Source of the DNA: Obscuribacter phosphatis_A
GTDB taxonomy: Bacteria; Cyanobacteriota; Vampirovibrionia; Obscuribacterales; Obscuribacteraceae
Direction: 5' to 3'
DNA length: 64,000 nt
Assembly: GCA_017303615.1 (NCBI GenBank)
Contig: JAFLCK010000023.1
Coordinates: 1-64,000 of the forward strand
Translations under genes and position numbers: made by a program
Notes under the pieces: generated by a model
The model's input: only the letters and a program-made list of their open reading frames with translations
Told to the model about the DNA's origin: nothing
The model's database searches: none
Shown here: positions 43,501 through 50,451 of the stretch, in pieces
Numbering within the stretch: the first letter of the stretch is position 1
Layout of the letters: the number at the start of each line of letters is the position of its first letter

Positions 43501-45437
43501 CCGAAAATATGTCGTACAAAGCAGTGGCCGGCGGACTCGTCGATGCTAACAGTTCGGGTGTGCGCTTTGCCGAAGAAATGCTTGCTTCCGGCAAAATTTC
43601 CGGTCAGGGTGCCGATCTCGCTAAAGAGCTTGTGGCAATTGAACAAGCTAAAGCTAAGGCTCTGCCTATCTCGCCTTCTGAAAATGCTTTGCGGGCTCAG
43701 GCTCTTATGGGCAAACCCATCAAAGACATGACCGAGGCCGAAGCCCAAGAAATGTATCGCATGCTTGGTCTGAAAGATATGAACAAGGCTCAGCTCACTG
43801 AGTTTATGGGTTCAGTACTGAAGACCAGACCGGGCGACAAAGCTCTGGCTGCCAGACTAGCTGCCGCCGACCTCATCGACCTCAAGACTGTAGGCGATCT
43901 GGAAGTGCGTGCTCAGGCTCACAGTCAGCGCATGGTCGATTTTGCCGGAGAGGTCGATAAGGCACTTGTGGCCGGCAACAAGAGACTGGGCGACAACATG
44001 CCCTTTGTCGGTCTGCGTCCTGAGACCAAGATCGATTCGATTGTGCGCCGCATAGCCAAAGAAAATCCCGGCAAATATGCCGACGAACAGGCTATCAAAG
44101 ACCAAATTACTTTCCTCAAAAATTCTGGTGTCAGCACACTGGGCGACCTGAAAGCCTATTACTTCGAAGCAAAACATGCCGATATGGGTGCTTTCATGGA
44201 GAACGCCGCCCGCGAAGGTCTCTTGCCGGAGCGCGGTCGCATGACCCGGGCCAAAGAAGCAGTGATGCTTTCTGACAGCCAGAGTGTAAGTAATGTCTTG
44301 GCTGAACTGAAGAAGAAACCTGGTGTAGATCCTGATCTCATCAAGCGTCTCGATGAGTCGTTGCCGGTCTTGGAGCGCATGGGTATCAAGAATATGCGTC
44401 AATTGCAAGAAGCTCATGCCATGGGCGGCGAACTGCAATCGGTATTGAATATCACCCGTCGTCATCCTGACTTTGCCGATGCCGAGACTGCCTCGATAAG
44501 CGACCTTCTGCGCCGCGACCCGCGTGCTCTTGGTTTAAATGGCAATCTCACCTCTCAGCGCATTGACGGCATACTCGGCACCCGCACCCGCGAGCCTGGA
44601 ATTATCTCTAGAACTGCAGGCGGCGCTGCTGACTTGTTGTACCGCGATCGCTTCTATAACTTCACCAGTCCAAGTCGTAACTGGGGCAAGATCGATCCCA
44701 ATAACACCAACCTGGCTCAACTAGAGCGAACCTCTAATCAGATTAGAACCAGGGCGGCGCTTGGCGGTTCGCTCATTGCTTCAAGCGCTTATCGCAGCAT
44801 CACCGGTGTTTATGACAATGCCATCGACACCGATGCCCTTGGTCGTCCTCGTATAGATCAAGAACTTGGTCGTCAGCTTACCGTCGGTGAGGCTTTGCAG
44901 CGTTCACTTATCGGCAACGGTTCTCTGGTCGAGCGTATGACCGGTAACATGGCCTCTGATGTCTTGCTCGGCAGCTTCTTACTTAGACCGGCTATTGCCG
45001 GCAGCGAGCAAATAGGCAAAGGCGCTCTTGGTTATGTCTTTTATAAGGGCTTTGACGAACTCAATAAAGGCTCTGCCACAGGCTACAGCGATGCCGCCGA
45101 CGCCGATGCCAAAGCCAAGCGTATGGAAGCACCGCTGACTAACGAAACCAATGCCACCGGTTTGGTCTTCGAGCAAGTGCGCCAGGGTCAAAGTGCCGCC
45201 GATCAGCAAGTGCCCCAGGGCCAAGATACCGCCGGTCAGATAGCTGATGCTAAGCAACAAGAAGCACTTAGAGCCAGACAGGCGAGTGAGGCTAAAGCGA
45301 AGGCTGAACAAGAAGCCAGAGAGCGAGCCGCACGAGATAAGGCTGCTAAAGAAGGCAAAGCTGCTCCGCCGCCTGCCGGACAAGCCCAGACTTCTGCAAA
45401 TGACCCACTTGGTCTGAGCGCTTTTGATCAACCCTAA
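40509..45437 (+). CDS. Giant Lys/Asp/Pro-rich protein of unknown function
   Basis: 1642 residues with no signal peptide. Residues 1-110 are disordered and contain AP[DE]K repeats. A helical TPR-like stretch (about 115-300) follows, then six copies of a 7-residue G/V-D-K-P-A-G-P/T unit (305-346). Long helical regions follow. A hydrophobic, Gly/Ala-rich patch (about 908-990, with ILLAKYAKLKGPAADLGGDA) could contact or cross a membrane. The last 80 residues are Gln/Ala/Lys-rich. I recognise no domain. It shares V-D-K-P-A-E-G-D-K text and general architecture with the 918-residue protein encoded 263 bp downstream. GAGG is 11 bases before the ATG. A strong terminator follows. Possible roles include an exported effector, a structural protein or an adhesin, but none is supported directly. 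Confidence 0.75.
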   Translation: MAALDGSGDNKKKEEPKHEPNFDIVNGAPERRNGPTGSGQPVDAKGTEAPTGAVKKDGDVTAPAKPAGQAGADAKAPDKAPDKAPEKAPDKAPEKGLDRGLQQAPEKVNPVDQLKKVNDILDKEVPALNKAGKLDEAKAAYEKAIREAEKVSKQDIEKAKLELAEVQKKLKTETNVEEKTRLKEKERELFSVSRIKDAAYGNMALWYYRQGKAEDGNTKLLQAAGIDEATAKKHAKLAPEDLQKLGETGLQLQNVTIFDDIHFQRQMKRIEDSNGAPPDAYFVLHDKVRAFNDEAAKKAIAQAQGDKPAGPVDKPAGTGDKPAGTGDKPAGPVDKPAEGGDKPQTAAKPYDAKSVEDRVVAGANYLDALGKATDGRKIDDNGKKLMDDSINALVEMKNHFQPAAVTAATELIKQVGEDKFETVLAANKVYRQEAVKVQSDPALLAIMQKGQSEKPEEREAAQKELVEKFPAYAKAQQDYIASVGGDPKKAYDVNLLASPIHSYRQAADMELMMRTQYGNALVAADDKTGAAAQVKAITESLGPQKAEALGALLKDPELGPQLKKLYEATGSDTSAVGTAGDGVPALVIDKSKPLAEQMKDKPVDQLENFIRAEQGKGNLTMPEVKAAYEELIRQFGSPEYQKANREIVEGNQKMLTEGKNAEGKPLTEEERYKLHAENYLSFVNMQYGANLQLQYAKYLGDFGRREKMVEMALAKEPYEPGSVQRSATAFVEGGVNQLADMQKWSQSALKAADGLPYDLMKKEMQLQGQSIGKVGPFEEQLAGLKLSMNGEIKRNDKGEPEISYGMKDLSVTYRLELAQIYLRHDMMNQLDLQKTKSPATQVKTTDELYKPQVAGQMASEALAMWQKENPTVPHTMLNQLVAFGEMHNPQAFKDAARLVRADSSSGTADMASMAAAFVLNTGGKILLAKYAKLKGPAADLGGDAIGLAGAIGVRSAVMYGMTGEAENFRDTLVHGTASAAMVSGFKYGSRLFGTSYRTENMSYKAVAGGLVDANSSGVRFAEEMLASGKISGQGADLAKELVAIEQAKAKALPISPSENALRAQALMGKPIKDMTEAEAQEMYRMLGLKDMNKAQLTEFMGSVLKTRPGDKALAARLAAADLIDLKTVGDLEVRAQAHSQRMVDFAGEVDKALVAGNKRLGDNMPFVGLRPETKIDSIVRRIAKENPGKYADEQAIKDQITFLKNSGVSTLGDLKAYYFEAKHADMGAFMENAAREGLLPERGRMTRAKEAVMLSDSQSVSNVLAELKKKPGVDPDLIKRLDESLPVLERMGIKNMRQLQEAHAMGGELQSVLNITRRHPDFADAETASISDLLRRDPRALGLNGNLTSQRIDGILGTRTREPGIISRTAGGAADLLYRDRFYNFTSPSRNWGKIDPNNTNLAQLERTSNQIRTRAALGGSLIASSAYRSITGVYDNAIDTDALGRPRIDQELGRQLTVGEALQRSLIGNGSLVERMTGNMASDVLLGSFLLRPAIAGSEQIGKGALGYVFYKGFDELNKGSATGYSDAADADAKAKRMEAPLTNETNATGLVFEQVRQGQSAADQQVPQGQDTAGQIADAKQQEALRARQASEAKAKAEQEARERAARDKAAKEGKAAPPPAGQAQTSANDPLGLSAFDQP
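40734..40793 (+). repeat. 12-bp tandem repeat encoding AP[DE]K
   Basis: Five in-frame units of the form GCN-CCN-GA[T/A/C/G]-AA[A/G], reading APDK APDK APEK APDK APEK. The codons vary between units, so the amino-acid pattern is maintained despite synonymous change. Confidence 0.7.
41421..41546 (+). repeat. 21-bp tandem repeat encoding [GV]DKPAG[PT]
   Basis: Six in-frame 7-residue units: GDKPAGP, VDKPAGT, GDKPAGT, GDKPAGP, VDKPAEG, GDKPQTA. The same VDKPAEG text recurs at residues 9-15 of the 918-residue protein downstream. Confidence 0.75.
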
Positions 45438-45470
45438 AGCAGTCTGGAAAGACAGTTCAAAGACATGAAG

Positions 45471-45507
45471 GAAAGAGTGCAGGCGCAGATCCTGCACTCT
45501 TTCTTTT
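45471..45507 (+). terminator. Intrinsic terminator after the giant gene
   Basis: A perfect 13-bp stem (GAAAGAGTGCAGG at 45471-45483, CCTGCACTCTTTC at 45491-45503) has a 7-base loop and is followed by TTTT. It is oriented for the plus strand and should separate the 1642-residue gene from the 918-residue gene. Confidence 0.8.
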
Positions 45508-45609
45508 GCAGAGAGGGCAAAATTCAATACCCTATTTTAAAGGGGATGCCAAGAGGAGTGCTGAATAGTTCTGCCTTTCCAGACTTTTCATGAAAAAAAT
45601 CGTCTGAAT

Positions 45610-45638
45610 TTGTCCAATTTTGGGCACATTTGTATAGA
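45610..45638 (+). promoter_or_regulatory. Predicted sigma-70-type promoter for the 918-residue protein
   Basis: TTGTCC (45610-45615), a 17-bp spacer and TATAGA (45633-45638). Each hexamer matches consensus at four of six positions. It lies downstream of the terminator and 63 bp before the ATG, which fits independent transcription of this gene. Confidence 0.45.
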
Positions 45639-45645
45639 GAATGAG

Positions 45646-45686
45646 CACAGCCTCCCCCCTCAGATTTTAGAGCCTGGCTGTGTTTT
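45646..45686 (+). promoter_or_regulatory. Leader hairpin with T run before the 918-residue protein
   Basis: CACAGCC (45646-45652) pairs with GGCTGTG (45676-45682) around a 23-base loop and is followed by TTTT. The ribosome binding site GAGGA begins 4 bases further on. The position just after the predicted promoter fits an attenuator or a structure that hides the ribosome binding site. Confidence 0.4.
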
Positions 45687-45700
45687 CTAGAGGAAGTGTC

Positions 45701-48457
45701 ATGGGCGATAGTCAAGTAAAACCGGTAGATAAACCAGCCGAAGGCGACAAGGGTCAGCCAAAACCGGTGGTTGATACAGTGCAGTTAATGAAAGATGCAC
45801 CGGCCAAGGCTGAGAAGCCGGCTCAGGCTGACAACTTTCAAATTGTCGATCGCACCCAACTAAGTGACAAAGTCACAACCCATGCCGATGACGTCAAGTC
45901 TAATTTGGCTAACGCCAAGGCTGCAGCAGTAGAAATCGCCAGACTTGATAAAGAACATACTAATCCGCAAGACAAGATCAAAGTCACCGACTCTAAAGGC
46001 AACGAAGTAGAGATGACTGTGGATGAGCGTGTCAAACAGCTCAAGCGTGAGATAGACACACAGTTTTCCACCGCCATTAAGAAAACCGACAATGTACCGA
46101 CCGAAGCTCTCACCGAGTTGGTCAAGCAAAACACTCTTGAAAGAGTTGCTCTTTCGCAAAAACTTGGTATCGATATAGTTCTATCCAACCCTGGCGAAGT
46201 GAGAACTCAGATTGATAATCTCATGAAGCAACAGCCCAACAATCCCGATCTGCTTCGCATGAACCAATTGCAGACCGATATGGAACGTCTGCGCGGCGTT
46301 GGTGAACTTTCTTCCGCCACCAAGATGCTCTATGCTCAGTATATGGCCGCTGGCTTGACCAATGAAAAATACGGTCTTGAGAAAGGCGAAAACGGTAAGT
46401 TGCTTGTTGATCCTAAGGATGTGCAACTGGCTGCCCATATGATTATTCAAGCGGGCGAGAATAAAAACTTTCGCGATAACCCGACCTATCAAAAGGCTCT
46501 AGCCTCGGTCGGCGAGCACTTGGGCGTCAAAGATCGTGGTGAAGCAATCACCAAGAAAGTTTCGGAAGCCGCTATCGAAAGAGACCCGGCTAAGAAAGAA
46601 GCCATGCTCAAAGAAGCTGTGGAGCAGACCAAAGGTATTGGTCTAGATAAGCTGGCTACACTATATCGCGATCCTGAGTTTATGGCTCGTCAAAGTCAGG
46701 AAGTACAAGACCGCATTAAAGCCACTGTCGACAGTGCTAATAATGCCAGACTAGAGTATATGCGTCTTTTGACCAGTCAGGGACGCACAGCCGATGCCGA
46801 AAAGCTTATGGTGCAAATCAAAGCCGATGATCCTGGTGCTGTCGGTCGTCTAGAAAAGAACGGCGACAAGCTTGAGTTCAAGTACAATACACCCGAATGG
46901 CAGGCTCTCGATAATCAGATGGCACTTGGTACTACCACCAATGCCGCTCAGTTTAGACAACTGGCAGACCTCTATAACAAAAAGATGGCTGAGGGACAAC
47001 TTACGTCTTCTGGAAGAGGTTCCAGCGCTAGTTTTGATGAAGTCTTGAAGAACGGTGCTAATCGCAGCGATATCGGTGCCGATCAGATTTTGAAGGCAAT
47101 GCAGCAACTCACCATCAAACGCGAAGAAGAACGCAAACAAAGTGTAAATGGACTAGATGCCGAAATAAAAGGGCTCAAGGCTGAACTTTCCGGACTGCCT
47201 GGTAAGTCATTTGATGTCGAAGCCAAACGCGAGATGGCTAGAGAAGAAATTGAAGATAAGCTGAGAGTTCTGGAAGCCACCAAGCGTCAACTGGAAGAGA
47301 ATGCCAAGAAAGTCAATGACTTTGAAGACGCCGAGCGCCGAATGCTGGTCATCAACCGCTTTAGCATGCTCAATGAGAAGAGCTCGGCCAGCGAAGAATT
47401 GGAAGCTCTCAAGCGTGACCATCCTGAATATTGGAACACACGCTTTAACGATGAGCAGAGACAACAAATTGAAAAAGCTTGTGAATATGTGCCGTGGTAC
47501 AAAGACTGGCGCACATACGCCATTGTCGGTGCCGGTGTGGTCGGAGCCGTAGTCGGCTTTGGTGTCGCCAGCGCCGCCACTTCGGCTGGTGCCGTGGCTG
47601 GTACTGCTGCCTTCCTCGGTGTATCGGCTACCACTGCAGGCATCGGTCTGGCAGCCGTCGGTACTGCCGGTGGTGTGGTCCTGGGTGGCACCGCCGGTGG
47701 TCTCACCTATTACGGCGCCCACAATATGGCTGATTGGATGGGCATGACCAAAGAGTACGATAGAGCCAATTTTAAAGAAGACTTCCTGCAAGGTTATCGC
47801 ATCGGTTCGGTAACCGGCGGTATCGGCGCCATGGTGCCAGGTGCGGCTGCAGCCATTGTTGTCGGCAATACCGAAAAAGCCGTGCTTGCCGCAGTGGCCA
47901 ATCGCGGCGGCAATCTTAGCGCCAATGCCACCGGCTATCTGTTTAATGTCGGTAAATCGGTCCCGCTTGCTGCTTCATTCAATGCCACAAATGAAGCCTC
48001 TAGATGGGCTATGAGTGCGCCTGGTCAGTATCATTTCGACGGAACCCAATTTGTCAAAGATACAGCGATGTTTGCGGCTCTAAGCCCGCTGGGTGCAAAA
48101 ATCCATGAAGTGCCCTTGCTCTCTAAGATACCGGTACCAGGTTTGCGCGGCTCACAAGGGACTCTCGCCGCCAATGCCATGATCGCCGAAGGCTTCGGTC
48201 AGATTGTTATTTCGGGTAGTGAGCATCTCAATGCCTATTCAAATGGCGCCGCCTACAATCCCAACAATCGCATCGGCATGTTCTCACCCACAAATGGCTA
48301 TGCCGAAGATCCTAATTCTAGAGCCGCTCGTGAGCGCATCTACGGCAAATATATTCAGTTTGATGAGCTGAGCTATATTCGCAACTACAGAACTCTCCAG
48401 TCTCAGTTCGTTCCGCCTGAAATTACTTCACAAGCCGAGCGTCAACTGGCTAAATAG
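45701..48457 (+). CDS. Large unknown protein with glycine-zipper-like segment
   Basis: 918 residues from the ATG at 45701, chosen because GAGGA (45690-45694) is 6 bases upstream; an in-frame ATG at 45680 lacks such a site. No signal peptide. The first 50 residues are disordered, with V-D-K-P-A-E-G-D-K text as in the giant protein upstream. Residues about 50-600 are helical, partly coiled coil. Residues about 606-673 form a long Gly/Ala-rich hydrophobic stretch (VGAGVVGAVVGFGVASAA, AVGTAGGVVLGGTAGG) of the glycine-zipper type found in pore-forming and channel proteins. After this come NATGYLFNVG and further mixed sequence. No family is recognised. Membrane insertion or toxin-like function is a guess based only on the hydrophobic segment. 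Confidence 0.75.
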   Translation: MGDSQVKPVDKPAEGDKGQPKPVVDTVQLMKDAPAKAEKPAQADNFQIVDRTQLSDKVTTHADDVKSNLANAKAAAVEIARLDKEHTNPQDKIKVTDSKGNEVEMTVDERVKQLKREIDTQFSTAIKKTDNVPTEALTELVKQNTLERVALSQKLGIDIVLSNPGEVRTQIDNLMKQQPNNPDLLRMNQLQTDMERLRGVGELSSATKMLYAQYMAAGLTNEKYGLEKGENGKLLVDPKDVQLAAHMIIQAGENKNFRDNPTYQKALASVGEHLGVKDRGEAITKKVSEAAIERDPAKKEAMLKEAVEQTKGIGLDKLATLYRDPEFMARQSQEVQDRIKATVDSANNARLEYMRLLTSQGRTADAEKLMVQIKADDPGAVGRLEKNGDKLEFKYNTPEWQALDNQMALGTTTNAAQFRQLADLYNKKMAEGQLTSSGRGSSASFDEVLKNGANRSDIGADQILKAMQQLTIKREEERKQSVNGLDAEIKGLKAELSGLPGKSFDVEAKREMAREEIEDKLRVLEATKRQLEENAKKVNDFEDAERRMLVINRFSMLNEKSSASEELEALKRDHPEYWNTRFNDEQRQQIEKACEYVPWYKDWRTYAIVGAGVVGAVVGFGVASAATSAGAVAGTAAFLGVSATTAGIGLAAVGTAGGVVLGGTAGGLTYYGAHNMADWMGMTKEYDRANFKEDFLQGYRIGSVTGGIGAMVPGAAAAIVVGNTEKAVLAAVANRGGNLSANATGYLFNVGKSVPLAASFNATNEASRWAMSAPGQYHFDGTQFVKDTAMFAALSPLGAKIHEVPLLSKIPVPGLRGSQGTLAANAMIAEGFGQIVISGSEHLNAYSNGAAYNPNNRIGMFSPTNGYAEDPNSRAARERIYGKYIQFDELSYIRNYRTLQSQFVPPEITSQAERQLAK

Positions 48458-48517
48458 GGTATCTATTTAGTGGGCCGCTAGGGCGGCTGTCTACTGGAAA
48501 GGTAGTTCTTGCGCTAG

Positions 48518-49279
48518 ATGCCGTTTTTATCGGTAATAATTCCGGCCTATAACGAAGAGAGGCGGCTGCCGCGTACTCTTGAGTCGGTCTATGAGTTTTT
48601 GCTTGGCGAGCTAGAGAAGAGCGGCCGAACCTTTGAGATTTTGGTGGTCGACGATGGCAGCCTCGACGGTACGGTCGAAGTTGTGGAAGAGTTCGCCCGC
48701 CACGCTCTTGATAATACTGTGCGTCTTGTCTCTTATGCACCCAATCAGGGTAAGGGTTTTGCCGTGCGTACCGGTATGCTCAAGGCTGAAGGGCAATATC
48801 TGCTTATGAACGATGCCGATGGTTCTTCGCCGATAGAAGAAGTCGAACGACTTTTGGCTGCAACTACCAGCGGTGGCGGCGGCGCCAAGGTTGTCATCGG
48901 CTCCAGGGCTAAGGAAGATCCCACTGCCAAAGTGAACGCTCTGGCTTATCGTAAATATATCGGCAATACTTTTAATTTAATTGTGCAGTCTTTGCTTTTG
49001 CCGGGTATTCACGACACCCAATGCGGCTTTAAGTTATTTGAGAGACAAGCTGCCCAAGAAATTTTCTCAGTCGCTCGTCTAAACGGCTTTGCCTTTGACG
49101 TTGAACTTCTCTATATTGCCAGACTGAAGGGCTATGCAATTAAAGAAGTGGCTATCAACTGGAACAATGTGGAAGGTTCTAAGGTAAATGTCCTTACCGA
49201 TTCGCCCCGCATGCTCATCGAGGTGCTGATAATTACAATCGGCGCTTGGTTTGGCCGCTATGCCAAGGCTAAAGTCTAG
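48518..49279 (+). CDS. Family 2 glycosyltransferase (ALG5/DPM1-like)
   Basis: 253 residues. A GT-A fold enzyme with VIIPAYNEE at the N terminus, VVDDGS (Asp45, Asp46) for nucleotide sugar binding, and the metal-binding DAD (99-101). The region DTQCGFKLFERQAAQEIF and GFAFDVELLYIARLKG is typical of the group that transfers sugars from UDP- or GDP-sugar to polyprenyl or dolichyl phosphate. It has no additional membrane domain, only a hydrophobic end (MLIEVLIITIGAW). It probably serves envelope polysaccharide or glycoprotein synthesis. It is not clearly coupled to the giant gene upstream; a 60-bp gap separates them. Confidence 0.9.
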   Translation: MPFLSVIIPAYNEERRLPRTLESVYEFLLGELEKSGRTFEILVVDDGSLDGTVEVVEEFARHALDNTVRLVSYAPNQGKGFAVRTGMLKAEGQYLLMNDADGSSPIEEVERLLAATTSGGGGAKVVIGSRAKEDPTAKVNALAYRKYIGNTFNLIVQSLLLPGIHDTQCGFKLFERQAAQEIFSVARLNGFAFDVELLYIARLKGYAIKEVAINWNNVEGSKVNVLTDSPRMLIEVLIITIGAWFGRYAKAKV

Positions 49280-49386
49280 TCAGAAGTCTAGTCAGAATCT
49301 AGGCAAGCAGATCAGCCAAAATCTAGCCAGGCTCTAGTTAAACTCTAGCCTAACTGTGGCTTTCTCTTGCTCGCCCTATTCTCTAG
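49276..49386. repeat. Cluster of CTAG-containing short repeats between convergent genes
   Basis: Seven CTAG sites occur in 111 bp (at 49276, 49288, 49299, 49323, 49334, 49345 and 49383), mostly 11-12 bp apart and often preceded by T. The first includes the glycosyltransferase stop codon. AGGCT (49329-49333) and AGCCT (49347-49351) make a small inverted repeat within it. Confidence 0.55.
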
Positions 49387-49400
49387 CCTTAGCCCTGCAC

Positions 49401-50192
49401 TTATTTAGCAGCGGTACTAAGAGCCAGAGCCTTGACCACTTCTTCATGAATTTTGCCGTTTGTGGCCAAAATATGGCCGCTGGCCATATCTAGAGGACCA
49501 TCTTCTAAATTGGTCACTTTCCCGCCTGCTTCTCTCACTATCAAAGAGCCGGCTGCCACATCCCAGGGTGCCAGTTTCCTTTCCCAGAAACCATCTAGGC
49601 GGCCGCTTGCCACAAAACAAAGGTCGAGGGCGGCTGAGCCGTCGCGTCTGACGCCATGGCACATATTGGTTATGGTGCGAAAGCTGTCCATATTGTGGTG
49701 GACGCTCTTTAGGGTGTCGGGCGGGAAGCCGGTAGCCAGCAAGCTGGTATCGAGGGTGGTGCGATTGGAGACCGAAATTTTCTCGCCGTTCAAAGTGGTG
49801 CCTTGACCCTGGCTGGCCACAAATATCTCTGAGGCGATGGCGTTATAGACCACGCCTAGAACCATTTCGCCTTTTTCTTCCACACCAATAGAGACACAAA
49901 AGAATGGATAGCTATGGGCGAAGTTGGTGGTGCCGTCTAGAGGGTCGATAATCCAACGTCGGGCACTTTCTTGCTTACCCGACTCGGCGCCGCTTTCTTC
50001 CGCCAAAAAGGCATCATTGGGGAAGCTAGCTTTGATTGTTTCGATGATGAGAGCTTCGCTGGCTTTATCAACATCGGTGACTATGTTAAATGCACTCTTG
50101 TAGTCAAGTGATTTTACCTTGCCTACTCTAGACTTTTGCAATTCGCCCGCTCTCAGCGCTGCTTCTCTTGCTACTTTCTCGATTTTTTCCAT
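49401..50192 (-). CDS. suhB: Inositol-monophosphatase family protein (SuhB-like)
   Basis: 263 residues. A metal-dependent phosphatase acting on myo-inositol 1-phosphate and related sugar phosphates. The metal site is complete: Glu65-Glu66 (LAEESG), the DPLDGTTN motif (83-90) and WDVAAGSLIVREAGG near 215-230. It converges with the glycosyltransferase gene; both could act in polysaccharide or inositol-lipid synthesis, but the sequence does not prove this. The gene upstream is ileS in the opposite direction. Confidence 0.9.
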   Translation of the reverse strand: MEKIEKVAREAALRAGELQKSRVGKVKSLDYKSAFNIVTDVDKASEALIIETIKASFPNDAFLAEESGAESGKQESARRWIIDPLDGTTNFAHSYPFFCVSIGVEEKGEMVLGVVYNAIASEIFVASQGQGTTLNGEKISVSNRTTLDTSLLATGFPPDTLKSVHHNMDSFRTITNMCHGVRRDGSAALDLCFVASGRLDGFWERKLAPWDVAAGSLIVREAGGKVTNLEDGPLDMASGHILATNGKIHEEVVKALALSTAAK

Positions 50193-50285
50193 ATTCTTCG
50201 ATGTTTTTCCAGCCGGTAGAGATAATGAGATTTTAGACTCTTTAAAACTCGGTATTTCTATCTCTTTACGCTTCTTGCAGATTTG

Positions 50286-50314
50286 TTGACGACCACCATT
50301 GGCTTATTTATGCT
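50286..50314 (+). promoter_or_regulatory. Predicted sigma-70-type promoter for ileS
   Basis: TTGACG (50286-50291), a 17-bp spacer and TATGCT (50309-50314). The -35 hexamer matches consensus at five of six positions and the -10 at four of six. The transcript would start near 50321, giving a leader of about 130 bases before ileS. Confidence 0.5.
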
Positions 50315-50395
50315 TATTATCCGAAGAAGTTTTAGAGATTAGCTGTATGTCCACTCTATTGGTGTCCGCAATCATTATCTGAGACTAATATAGCT

Positions 50396-50437
50396 GGCGA
50401 AAGTGTCGCCGGCAGAGATGTCGGCGTTTTTGTTTTT
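50396..50437 (+). promoter_or_regulatory. Attenuator-like terminator/antiterminator in the ileS leader
   Basis: CGCCGGC (50407-50413) and GTCGGCG (50420-50426) form a 7-bp stem with one G-U pair and a 6-base loop. It is followed at once by TTTTTGTTTTT (50427-50437), an intrinsic terminator inside the leader. The upstream arm GGCGA (50396-50400) can instead pair with TCGCC (50406-50410), which overlaps the left arm of the terminator. The two structures exclude each other. AGGAG and the ileS start follow within 15 bases. A T-box sequence (AGGGTGGNACCGCG) is not present, so a classical tRNA-sensing T-box is not supported. Confidence 0.5.
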
Positions 50438-50451
50438 ATCAGGAGAAAACT

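Noticed and set aside
50193..50451. T-box riboswitch upstream of ileS
   Set aside because: No match to the T-box sequence and no recognisable specifier stem; only the terminator/antiterminator pair is supported.
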